From Dongibacter bovis (GTDB taxonomy: Bacteria > Bacillota > Negativicutes > Selenomonadales > Selenomonadaceae), in the NCBI GenBank assembly GCA_902763085.1, contig CACWQW010000003.1, forward strand, positions 1 to 64,000: DNA of 64,000 nt, written 5' to 3'. The notes under the pieces are model-generated. The model was given only the letters and a program-made list of their open reading frames with translations. It was not told where the DNA came from and did no database searches. Below are positions 34,980 through 42,358 of the stretch, piece after piece (the stretch's first letter is position 1; the number at the start of each line of letters is the position of its first letter). Made by a program: the position numbers and the translations under genes.

Positions 34980-36164
34980 GTGTTCAATTTCTCTTACCGT
35001 GTCCAACTGATCGGTGCAGCCACGCTTGCGTCGTTATCCGCAATCGGTCAATGGGCGATGGGATCCATGCGCAATGGCGTGGTAGTGTTCCTTTCCGTAT
35101 TCATCATCTGTCTCCCGCTTCCAGCAATCTTTTCCGACTGGGGACTGCGGAAACGTCTGGGCAAGAAAATACGGGAGCTCCATGTCGTGTCGGCGCATCT
35201 GGAGAAAATCTCGGATTTAGCCAGAGTGGACACCTTGCTCTTCCCATATCGTGGAGTTTTGACAAAGGGGCATCCGCATATCTCGGAATTGATTCCAGAG
35301 GGAATGTCACAATCGGGCATGTTGTCGATGGCCGCCGCGGCGGAACGCTCAGCAAAACATCCGTTTGGCCGCGTCATTTACGATACGGCCATCGAGCGCG
35401 GCTTACGCCTGCCCCGTGTTTCTGCGCAGGCGGAACAAGCGCATTGCGGTGTGGAAGCTCTCTGTGCCGGAGACGCCGTCTGCGTCGGGGCGATTCCCTG
35501 GCTTCGGGAGAAAGGCGTTCATTTCAGTGCGGAACTCCTGACAACGGTCGACCAGATCCATTGTCGCGGCGATCGCGTCGTCGCGTTGAGCATGGGAAAA
35601 CGGGCGCGCGGTCTCATTGCCCTGCACTATGATGTTCCCGACGACGTGCGCGCGACCCTATCTGAGCTTTCCCGTGCGAGATACGTTGTTGCTGCCTTCA
35701 CGTCTGCGCCGCAAAAGTTTGCCCGCGCGCTGAAAAAAGCGTTTGGCATCGCAGCAGTCCATTGTGGATTGCCGGTAGAAAAACAAAGGCGCGAGGCGCA
35801 GTTCCTGCGTTCCCACGGCCAGTTTCTCGCCTTGCTTGACACAGATGTACATCCTGCCTTAGGACTGCGAGAAGCGGTGGATGTTCATCTGATGCTCCAG
35901 ACAAATCAGCAAGAGCAGGAGCTTGGTGCCGATTTCCTTTTGCCATCTTTTTCCGTGCTCCCTTCCTTATTTGCGCTCGGCAAGCAGGCGGAGCGTGCCA
36001 GGAGACGCAGCCGCAGATTCGGACTGATCGGTGCGCTCTTACTGCTTTTTCCCGCAGCTGGAGGCTTGCAACTGCTTGGGGGCGGTTTCCTGATGCCGCA
36101 TCTTGCCTTTGCCTTCCTGTTCCTCCTGATACTTCTCGCGTTGCTCCCCTTGCGCTCGGTCTAA
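34980..36164 (+). CDS. Catalytically dead P1B-type ATPase-like membrane protein
   Basis: 394 residues from GTG 34980 (GGGAGG 7 bases ahead). The layout follows the second half of a heavy-metal P1B ATPase: two N-terminal membrane segments (about 9-28 and 33-51), an N/P-domain region (60-345) and two C-terminal segments (about 347-390). Every catalytic motif is changed. The CPC metal site reads CLPLP (44-48). The phosphorylation motif DKTGT in a VDTVVFDKTGTLT context reads VDTLLF-PYRGV-LT (83-95). TGD reads TSA (241-243). GDGxND reads LDTDVHP (286-292). The nucleotide-site HP (127-128), a GVEA...VG strand pair (157-170) and the hinge Lys268 remain. The A domain is missing. There is no frameshift or stop, and a promoter and terminator of its own suggest a maintained gene with a non-pumping role (inference). 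Confidence 0.8.
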   Translation: MFNFSYRVQLIGAATLASLSAIGQWAMGSMRNGVVVFLSVFIICLPLPAIFSDWGLRKRLGKKIRELHVVSAHLEKISDLARVDTLLFPYRGVLTKGHPHISELIPEGMSQSGMLSMAAAAERSAKHPFGRVIYDTAIERGLRLPRVSAQAEQAHCGVEALCAGDAVCVGAIPWLREKGVHFSAELLTTVDQIHCRGDRVVALSMGKRARGLIALHYDVPDDVRATLSELSRARYVVAAFTSAPQKFARALKKAFGIAAVHCGLPVEKQRREAQFLRSHGQFLALLDTDVHPALGLREAVDVHLMLQTNQQEQELGADFLLPSFSVLPSLFALGKQAERARRRSRRFGLIGALLLLFPAAGGLQLLGGGFLMPHLAFAFLFLLILLALLPLRSV

Positions 36165-36181
36165 ACATCATCTCACTGACG

Positions 36182-36212
36182 AAGACGAGGATGTCCCTTC
36201 CTCGTCTTTTTT
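36182..36212 (+). terminator. Terminator of the P1B-ATPase-like gene
   Basis: Stem AAGACGAGGA / TCCTCGTCTT with a 7-base loop followed by TTTTTT on the plus strand, 20 bases after the stop. On the minus strand it has no U tract. Confidence 0.9.
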
Positions 36213-36239
36213 GATGTTCATCTATCTGGTCGGTTCTCC

Positions 36240-37949
36240 TCACTTCATCGCGCGGTCATAGTCCCTCCCCTGGACGATGCGTGCACGCTGCATGTTATAC
36301 GACGGATCGATCAGGCTTTTTGTCGCATCGTATTCCGGTGTGCGGATATCCAGGAGATTGAGGAGGGTATGGATCATATCATCTGTCATATAGGGCTTTT
36401 GTACGGCTGCACAGATTTGCTGCCACTTTTCCGGGTGCGTTTCCTGCCAAGCCGGAGACCCGTAGATGATGAGCGGTACCTCTAGCATATACCGCGAAGG
36501 ATGCTCCTCTACATGTCCTGCAAGCTGCGAGCCCTGGTCATAGACCTCTTCCCCGTGATCTGGCAGATAGATGACGAGTGCATTCCGATCGGCAAACTTG
36601 CCGATCAATGAGCTCACGACAAAGTCATCGTAATAGATGGCGTTCGCATATTGCGCGATCTCTGTCCGCTTCGTATCATCGTAGCTGTTTTCTGGAGCAG
36701 CGAGATCGTCCTTAAGGAACTTCGTGAAGAGGTACGGATAGCGAAGATAGTAAAGGGCATGCCCGCCCATGAGATGGATGACATAGAAATCCTTTCCCGA
36801 AGCATGCGCGATCGCCTCATCGACCAGCGGGAAGAGTGCTTCATCCAGCGTTGTCGTCTCTTCATGCGACTCGCGCATGCGCGTAAAGATTTTTGTCGTT
36901 GAGCGATTGGCAAAGATTTGTGCCACATTCCCCCAGATACCGGAACTTTCCTGATTGGAGATCCAATGTGTCGCATAGCCGGCTTTGTTCATGACATCGA
37001 TGAGGTTGTTCGTCTCATACCACGGTTGCCCCGCTGCAATGCTTTCGGCATCGGCAAAGGTGAATAATTTGCGCAGAACAGCGACCGTCGCGCCTTCCGG
37101 ACTGATCACATCACGAAAGACAGCGATCTGTCCTTCGGCTGCCATGGCATCGAGATTCGGCGTATTCTCCAGCGGATAGCCATAGAGATGCATCCTCCCA
37201 CTCGCGGTCGCCTCACCGAGGATAAAGACGACTTGTGGTGTGTCGCTCCGATTTTCCGTGATTTCCACCGTATTTTCCATGGAGGACGCCAGTTTCTGAT
37301 ACGCCTTGATATTCTCTATGGAAGTGAGCGTTGCCTGGCCGACACTGACCGGCGGGATGTCAAGGGTACCGCTGAGGATAAAATTCATGTAATTCCTGAA
37401 GAGGAGGGTCCCGGAAATCGTCCCCGCGAACAAGAGGCAAAGGAACAGGCGGTTTCGTAAGCGGCGGCTCGGCCAGGCGAGCCGCTGACGAAAGAGCCAG
37501 CCCCATCCCAGGACGAGAAGGAGAACGGTCACAGCGACGGAGAGCAGGCTACGCCAGCCGAAGTACATGGAGAGGAACTCCCCGGCCTCCTGCGGGTTCG
37601 TCTGTAAGATGGCGGTAATGATCCCGGCGCCGACCAGGGCTTGATATGTCGTGATGGCAAAGATTTCCAGCCCCGCCAGCGACGCCGAGAGAACGGCAGA
37701 AAGAGAGAGCAGTGCAGTGCGCACCATTCGCCAAGGGATACAGGCAAGCAAGATGACATAGATGCACACGCCAAAGAAGAGGAAGATCCCGTCAAGGAAG
37801 AGCACAACGAGTTGGGTATCATGATATTGCGTATAATTTTGCCAAACAATCGTAAAATAATTCGTGAGATACAGCAAGAGGATCCAGCCGATGTGCCTCT
37901 CCGCCAGATATTCCGCAGCTGCAAATAATGCCAACGCTCTTTTTTTCAA
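36240..37949 (-). CDS. Phosphoethanolamine transferase (CptA/EptA-like)
   Basis: Inner-membrane enzyme with a periplasmic sulfatase-fold domain; the family adds phosphoethanolamine to lipid A or LPS core. The 569 residues have about five N-terminal membrane segments (to about 185), then the catalytic domain: LGEATASGRMHLYGYP (244-259), a Trp/Asn-rich SNQESSGIWG, DHGEEVYDQG and a GHVEEHPS His pair. In EptA/CptA the residue after GE is the Thr/Ser nucleophile; here that position is Ala247 with Thr248 beside it. The start is TTG 37949 with GAGGAAAAGAGGAAG upstream. A diderm envelope is implied. Convergent with the ATPase-like gene. Confidence 0.88.
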   Translation of the reverse strand: MKKRALALFAAAEYLAERHIGWILLLYLTNYFTIVWQNYTQYHDTQLVVLFLDGIFLFFGVCIYVILLACIPWRMVRTALLSLSAVLSASLAGLEIFAITTYQALVGAGIITAILQTNPQEAGEFLSMYFGWRSLLSVAVTVLLLVLGWGWLFRQRLAWPSRRLRNRLFLCLLFAGTISGTLLFRNYMNFILSGTLDIPPVSVGQATLTSIENIKAYQKLASSMENTVEITENRSDTPQVVFILGEATASGRMHLYGYPLENTPNLDAMAAEGQIAVFRDVISPEGATVAVLRKLFTFADAESIAAGQPWYETNNLIDVMNKAGYATHWISNQESSGIWGNVAQIFANRSTTKIFTRMRESHEETTTLDEALFPLVDEAIAHASGKDFYVIHLMGGHALYYLRYPYLFTKFLKDDLAAPENSYDDTKRTEIAQYANAIYYDDFVVSSLIGKFADRNALVIYLPDHGEEVYDQGSQLAGHVEEHPSRYMLEVPLIIYGSPAWQETHPEKWQQICAAVQKPYMTDDMIHTLLNLLDIRTPEYDATKSLIDPSYNMQRARIVQGRDYDRAMK

Positions 37950-37975
37950 TATCGTCTTCCTCTTTTCCTCGTGTC

Positions 37976-38008
37976 ACAAAAATGCAGCCTCCCATCAAGG
38001 AGGCTGCA
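37976..38008 (-). terminator. Terminator of the flavodiiron-rubredoxin operon
   Basis: Perfect 10-base stem TGCAGCCTCC / GGAGGCTGCA (37983-38008) with a 6-base loop, then TTTTTG on the minus strand, 16 bases after the rubredoxin stop. Confidence 0.9.
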
Positions 38009-38024
38009 CCTGGCACAGAGCCAC

Positions 38025-38183
38025 TCATTCTTTCACGAACATCTCTTTGCCGACACCGCAGACCGGGCAAACCCAATCATCCGGCAGATCTTCAAAAGCA
38101 GTTCCCGGTGCGATGCCGTTATCGGGATCGCCAACTGCCGGGTCATACACATAACCGCAAGGCTCGCATACATATTTGTCCAT
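38025..38183 (-). CDS. Rubredoxin
   Basis: A 52-residue one-iron electron carrier. It shows the two knuckles Cys6-x2-Cys9-Gly-Tyr ([10 protein letters not shown]) and Cys39-x2-Cys42 (CPVCGVGK), with the conserved [12 protein letters not shown] between. ATG 38183 with AGGAGG 7 bases upstream. It follows the flavodiiron gene by 23 bases and precedes a terminator, so it is the likely electron donor to that enzyme; it could also serve the superoxide reductase at 26.7 kb. Confidence 0.96.
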   Translation of the reverse strand: MDKYVCEPCGYVYDPAVGDPDNGIAPGTAFEDLPDDWVCPVCGVGKEMFVKE

Positions 38184-38206
38184 ATTGATTCCTCCTGCAA
38201 CACAAC

Positions 38207-39415
38207 TTATTGTTTCGCTGCTGGAGAATCCTCGAGCAGCGACTTCACCAACTCCGGAACCTTTGCGAAATCATTCTCGTCAGGATTCCAGAGAGATTTT
38301 ACCTGTTCATCGATCACATCGAACCCTGCAGCAGCGAGGCCATCCTGCAGCACTTTCACGCCTTCTCCGCTCCAGCCGTAGCAGCCAAAGGCTGCCGCGC
38401 GTTTCTTCTTGAATTTGAGCGGCTTCAGGAACGCAAGCCAACCGGAAACGCTCGCGAGCACTCCGTTGAGATAGGTCGGGGAACCGAGGGCAATGGCGCG
38501 GGACTTAAAGATTTCCGTCATCACCTCGTTCTTATCGCTCTTGGCAATATGGAACACCTTGACGACCGTGGACGGACTTTGCTGCTTGACTGCTTCAGCG
38601 ATGGCGTGCGCGATTGCCTTCGTTCCATCCCACATCGTATCATAGACGATCGTGACCTGGTCTTCTTGATACGTCTGCGACCATTCCCGATACTTCTGGA
38701 CAATCTCCAGCGGCTGCTCACGCCAAACCGCACCATGCGATGGCGCAATCACTTCGATGGGGAGAGACATTGCGGCAATCTCATCGAGCTTCCTGGGGAT
38801 GAGCGCTGCGAACGGATGGAGGATATTTACGAAATATTTGAGTGCCTCATGCCAAAGGATTTCCTGATCGGCTAGATCGGCAAAGAGCTCGCTCGTCGCA
38901 TAATGTTGTCCGAAAGCGTCCATGGAGAAGAGGATATTATCCCCCGTCAGGAACGTAGCCATGGAATCCGGCCAGTGCAACATGCGCATCTCGATGAACT
39001 GCAGTTTCTTGCCGTGTCCTACGGGAAGCTCATCGCCCGTTTTCACGACATGGAAATTCCAGCCCCGTTTCCCGTACTGACCTTCAAGACTCTTGACAGC
39101 CATCGCCGTGCAATATAGCGGTGTATCAGGAATCTCTTCGAGCAAGGCCGCCAGGGCTCCGGAATGATCTGTTTCTCCATGATTCACGACGATGGCATCG
39201 ATGCGCTTGAGATCGATTTCCTTCTTGAGGTTCTCTATGAAATCAAACCGATGCGGAACCCAAACCGTATCGACGAGAACGGTCTTTTCCTCTTCGATGA
39301 GATACGCATTCTGGCTGGAGCCGTTGTAGATGGAATAATCATCTCCATGGAAATGTTCGAGCTCCCAGTCGAGATATCCGACCCAACTGACATTGCCCTT
39401 TACATGTCTTTTCAT
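38207..39415 (-). CDS. Flavodiiron protein (FprA-type oxygen/NO reductase)
   Basis: Reduces O2 to water (or NO to N2O). It has 402 residues. An N-terminal metallo-beta-lactamase fold carries the diiron ligands His79-x-Glu81-x-Asp83-His84, His147, Asp166 and a later His in [11 protein letters not shown]-terminal flavodoxin domain begins [13 protein letters not shown] with the FMN loops GSPTYLNG and GCYGWSGEG. The start is ATG 39415 with GGGAG 9 bases upstream; the frame extends 13 codons further without family likeness. It forms an operon with rubredoxin. A hairpin CCCCAT/ATGGGG lies in the leader near 39435-39458. Confidence 0.95.
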   Translation of the reverse strand: MKRHVKGNVSWVGYLDWELEHFHGDDYSIYNGSSQNAYLIEEEKTVLVDTVWVPHRFDFIENLKKEIDLKRIDAIVVNHGETDHSGALAALLEEIPDTPLYCTAMAVKSLEGQYGKRGWNFHVVKTGDELPVGHGKKLQFIEMRMLHWPDSMATFLTGDNILFSMDAFGQHYATSELFADLADQEILWHEALKYFVNILHPFAALIPRKLDEIAAMSLPIEVIAPSHGAVWREQPLEIVQKYREWSQTYQEDQVTIVYDTMWDGTKAIAHAIAEAVKQQSPSTVVKVFHIAKSDKNEVMTEIFKSRAIALGSPTYLNGVLASVSGWLAFLKPLKFKKKRAAAFGCYGWSGEGVKVLQDGLAAAGFDVIDEQVKSLWNPDENDFAKVPELVKSLLEDSPAAKQ

Positions 39416-39542
39416 CCGTATGTTCTCCCTCTCACCCCCATCGCCTCCCGCCATGGGGAGATTGTTGGGGGGTCCCTTATGATGGTGACGTGTCTTTTCT
39501 CTCTATGTTTTCGACAGCCTGTATGCGGTTTCCTGCCTCCTA

Positions 39543-39551
39543 TGATATAAT
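39543..39551 (+). promoter_or_regulatory. Extended -10 promoter of the acidic helical-protein gene
   Basis: TGATATAAT on the plus strand (39543-39551): an extended -10 with no good -35. It lies 33 bases before the start codon at 39585. Confidence 0.55.
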
Positions 39552-39584
39552 AAAAAATAAAATTCGGATTATGGAGGATACGAT

Positions 39585-40292
39585 ATGACACAGGAAGAAT
39601 TCCACAAGCTCGTCCATCTCGTCATGGAGTCGCCGGCAAAACCGCCGGAGAAGCTCTTCATCGGAGGTATGGACGATTGGCATGCCAGGGCACGGCTCGC
39701 TCACTTCCTCGCCATGCCTGCGGTCCATAAGACAGAAGAAGCGCTCGAGCTTTTCCGATCTGTCGTGGAGGCGGATGTGGACGAAGAGAATGCAGAGGAT
39801 GTCGAAGAGAAAGTCTTCGCCTTGCAAAAGCTTTCCGACATCGAGCGGAAGCAGGATGGCATGGAAGAAGACGCGCTGCGCCACATCGATGAGGCCATCG
39901 AGCTCGCTGAGAGCACGGATTTCCTTTACAAATACATCCTGCGCGGCGAACTTTGGGGAGATCGTTGGAACATCATGCATCAGCTCAAGATGGGAAAAGA
40001 AGCCGAGGAGGAAGTCGATGAGCGCATCGAGGCCTATAAGGATATCCCCGTCCAACACGTCAGCTATCTGTATTACGGATACCGGTTCAAGGCGATGATG
40101 GCTGCTGAGCGCGGCGTGACCCTCGTCGCCAAGGACTATATGCACATGGCCATCCATTCGATGGAAATCCCGCCTCAGTATGAGGCTGGTCTCGAAAAAG
40201 CATTCTCTGCCTCCCATGATAACGCGTCGTGGATCCTCAACGAAGTAGACCGCGCTACGCCGAATCCGGATACGGTACACTGGGATATCTGA
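39585..40292 (+). CDS. Acidic helical-repeat protein of unknown function
   Basis: 235 residues, strongly acidic, with no signal peptide or membrane segment. Almost entirely helical, with TPR-like spacing of Ala/Leu/Tyr (EEALELFRSVVEAD, DALRHIDEAIELAES, YKYILRGELWG). It resembles small TPR scaffold proteins but I recognise no named family. ATG 39585 has GGAGG 7 bases ahead. It is monocistronic by position: its own extended -10 promoter precedes it, and a T-box leader promoter follows within 20 bases of its stop. Confidence 0.75.
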   Translation: MTQEEFHKLVHLVMESPAKPPEKLFIGGMDDWHARARLAHFLAMPAVHKTEEALELFRSVVEADVDEENAEDVEEKVFALQKLSDIERKQDGMEEDALRHIDEAIELAESTDFLYKYILRGELWGDRWNIMHQLKMGKEAEEEVDERIEAYKDIPVQHVSYLYYGYRFKAMMAAERGVTLVAKDYMHMAIHSMEIPPQYEAGLEKAFSASHDNASWILNEVDRATPNPDTVHWDI

Positions 40293-40310
40293 AAGAATGA
40301 GAAAAAACAC

Positions 40311-40340
40311 TTGTCAGAAGAAGGACTCTTATGATATAGT
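40311..40340 (+). promoter_or_regulatory. Promoter of the T-box transcript
   Basis: -35 TTGTCA (40311-40316), an 18-base spacer and -10 TATAGT (40335-40340), preceded by TG to give an extended -10. The predicted start is near 40347. Confidence 0.7.
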
Positions 40341-40346
40341 ATATCC

Positions 40347-40588
40347 AATATCACATCGGCGATGAAGAGAAGAGTAAAGCGTCCATGGCCTTCCAGAGAG
40401 AATGCGTTCGCTGCAAGCATTCAGGGCATCCGCTTGAAAGCTGACTCGGAGCCGCAGGGAGGTACATTCCCTGCCGTTAGCCGCGTTAAGGCTTTGAGTG
40501 GTCGGAGTCATCGTTGCTTCCGGCTGACAAAGGTGGTACCACGGGAAACTGAGCCTCGTCCTTTTTTGGACGAGGCTTTCTTTTTTTG
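40347..40588 (+). promoter_or_regulatory. T-box leader, specifier reads as alanine (GCU)
   Basis: tRNA-sensing riboswitch leader. The conserved T-box AAGGTGGTACCACGGGAAAC is at 40530-40549. The terminator AGCCTCGTCC / GGACGAGGCT with a T run is at 40551-40588. Stem I begins GATGAAGAGAAGAGTAA. Aligned to the well-known Bacillus glyQS leader (CGC-AAC-GAAA-GGC-A), the 3' side here reads CGC-TT-GAAA-GCT-G, placing GCU (Ala) at 40440-40442 as specifier. The UGGU of the T-box has U for pairing with discriminator A73, as in tRNA-Ala. It controls the Lrp/AsnC and aminotransferase genes. Confidence 0.88.
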
Positions 40589-40605
40589 AGAATGGAGGAA
40601 ATGAT

Positions 40606-41085
40606 ATGCGTGAATTATTAGAGCTCCTCGAGCACGATGCACGTCGCCCCATAAGCGAGATCGCGCCCATGCTCGGCAAAAGCGAATATGAAGTAGAACA
40701 GGATATCAAGCGCTTGGAAAAAGACAAGGTCATCCTCTCCTACAATACGCTCATCAATTGGGAAAAATTTGGCGATAACATGGTAACGGCCATCATCGAG
40801 GTCAATCTCATGCCACAGCGCGAAGTCGGGTTTGATGCCATTGCCGAGCGGATCTATCGTTTTGACGAGGTGCGCACCGTCTATCTCATGAGCGGCAGCT
40901 TTGACCTCATGGTCATCATCGAGGGAAAATCGCTGAAAGATGTTGCCAATTTCGTTTCCACCCGCCTTTCCACCATTGAGGGCGTCACGCAGACGAGGAG
41001 CCACTTCATCCTGAAGCCTTACAAGAAAGACGGCGTGATCATCAATGATGAAGAGCGCGACCGCAGATTGGTGGTGTCTCCCTGA
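40606..41085 (+). CDS. Lrp/AsnC-family regulator
   Basis: A 159-residue protein: an N-terminal helix-turn-helix (PISEIAPMLGKSEYEVEQDIKRLE, about 15-38) and a C-terminal RAM ligand-binding domain (VTAIIEVNLMP, VRTVYLMSGSFDLMVIIEGKS). Family members sense amino acids. Its place behind an Ala-type T-box and before an aminotransferase suggests amino acid sensing in the same pathway (inference). ATG 40606 with GGAGG 8 bases ahead. The stop overlaps the next start by one base (TGATG). Confidence 0.93.
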   Translation: MRELLELLEHDARRPISEIAPMLGKSEYEVEQDIKRLEKDKVILSYNTLINWEKFGDNMVTAIIEVNLMPQREVGFDAIAERIYRFDEVRTVYLMSGSFDLMVIIEGKSLKDVANFVSTRLSTIEGVTQTRSHFILKPYKKDGVIINDEERDRRLVVSP

Positions 41086-42269
41086 TGAAAGTACAACGAG
41101 ATTTCAAGGAGCGTCTCTCTCCAGCTGTACAGTCCATCCAGCCGTCTGGTATCCGAAAATTCTTCGACATCGCTGCGAAGATGGAAGACGTCATTTCTCT
41201 CGGCGTCGGCGAACCGGATTTCGTGACGCCGTGGTCCATTCGTGAAAGTTGCGTATACGGACTCGAACAAGGCTATACCTCCTATACGGCGAATCGCGGG
41301 TTGCTAGAATTGCGTGAGGAGATTGCCCGTCATTATGACTCTGTCTATGATGTACAGTACGACGCTGCGACGGATATCCTCGTGACGGTCGGCGTCAGTG
41401 AAGCGCTGGATCTCGCCATGCGCGCACTGCTCTCCCCCGGCGACGAAGTGCTCATCCCGGAGCCGTGCTACGTCTCGTACCAAGCCTGCACGATCTTGGC
41501 AGGCGGTGTCCCGGTTGCAGTGCCTGCGAAACTTGAAAATGAATTCCGCATCACGCCGGAAGAGCTGGAGGCTCATGTGACGCCAAAGACGAAGGTTCTG
41601 CTCATCGGTTACCCGAACAATCCGACAGGCGCGATCATGACACGGAAGGACTTGATGGCCATCGCGGCGTTCGCAGAGGAGCATGACCTGCTCGTAATCT
41701 CGGATGAGATCTACGGTGACCTCACCTATGGCGGAGAAGAGCATGTCTGCTTCTCAGCACTGCCAGGGATGCAGGAGCGCACGCTCCTGCTCAATGGGTT
41801 TTCCAAAGCGTATGCGATGACAGGCTGGCGTATCGGTTATGTGCTCGGAGCGCCGGACCTCATCGCCGCCATGACGAAAATCCATCAATACACGATGCTT
41901 TGTGCACCGATCACGGCACAGCTTGCCGCCATCGAAGCCCTGCGCCATGGAGAGAAATACATGAAGAAGATGGTGGCGGAGTACGACCGTCGTCGCCGCT
42001 TGATCTATGAAGGATTCACCAAGATGGGACTCAACTGCTTTGAGCCGAAAGGGGCATTCTACATTTTCCCTGATATTTCGACAACAGGATTTACGAGCGA
42101 AGAGTTCGCCGAGAAACTCTTGGAGTCTGAACATGTCGCCCTCGTTCCTGGCAATGCGTTCGGGGCTTGCGGCGAAGGTCATGTCCGCTGCTCCTATGCG
42201 ACCTCGATCGATAAGATTTCTGAGGCCTTGGCGAGGATCGAGAACTTCATCAAGCACCATAGGCGCTGA
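41085..42269 (+). CDS. Class I/II pyridoxal-phosphate aminotransferase
   Basis: A 394-residue fold-type I aminotransferase. ISLGVGEPDF and YTANRGLLELREEIA at the N-terminus; PNNPTGA (about 185); DEIYGDLTYGG; the PLP Lys in NGFSKAYAMTGWRIGY (about 240); and a C-terminal Arg in HVRCSYATS that binds the substrate carboxylate. It belongs to the aspartate/alanine-type aminotransferases near PatA/AlaT. The alanine T-box upstream supports alanine formation from pyruvate, but exact substrates cannot be read by eye. It overlaps the AsnC gene by one base; a strong bidirectional terminator follows. Confidence 0.93.
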   Translation: MKVQRDFKERLSPAVQSIQPSGIRKFFDIAAKMEDVISLGVGEPDFVTPWSIRESCVYGLEQGYTSYTANRGLLELREEIARHYDSVYDVQYDAATDILVTVGVSEALDLAMRALLSPGDEVLIPEPCYVSYQACTILAGGVPVAVPAKLENEFRITPEELEAHVTPKTKVLLIGYPNNPTGAIMTRKDLMAIAAFAEEHDLLVISDEIYGDLTYGGEEHVCFSALPGMQERTLLLNGFSKAYAMTGWRIGYVLGAPDLIAAMTKIHQYTMLCAPITAQLAAIEALRHGEKYMKKMVAEYDRRRRLIYEGFTKMGLNCFEPKGAFYIFPDISTTGFTSEEFAEKLLESEHVALVPGNAFGACGEGHVRCSYATSIDKISEALARIENFIKHHRR

Positions 42270-42278
42270 AGTGCCCCA

Positions 42279-42328
42279 TGAAAAAAGAGCATGTACTGCT
42301 ATCGTTCTGCGGTACATGCTCTTTTTCA
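42279..42328. terminator. Bidirectional terminator between aminotransferase and uvrB
   Basis: Long stem TGAAAAAAGAGCATGTAC / GTACATGCTCTTTTTCA with one extra A. The T run on each strand lies within the arm, so it can end both the plus-strand T-box operon and the minus-strand uvrB transcript. Confidence 0.9.
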
Positions 42329-42358
42329 TAGGGACAAACGGCCTTTTCTCTATGCGTG

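Noticed and set aside
34980-36164. Functional heavy-metal exporter
   Set aside because: The phosphorylated Asp and the other catalytic motifs are absent and the A domain is missing, so it cannot pump by the P-type mechanism.
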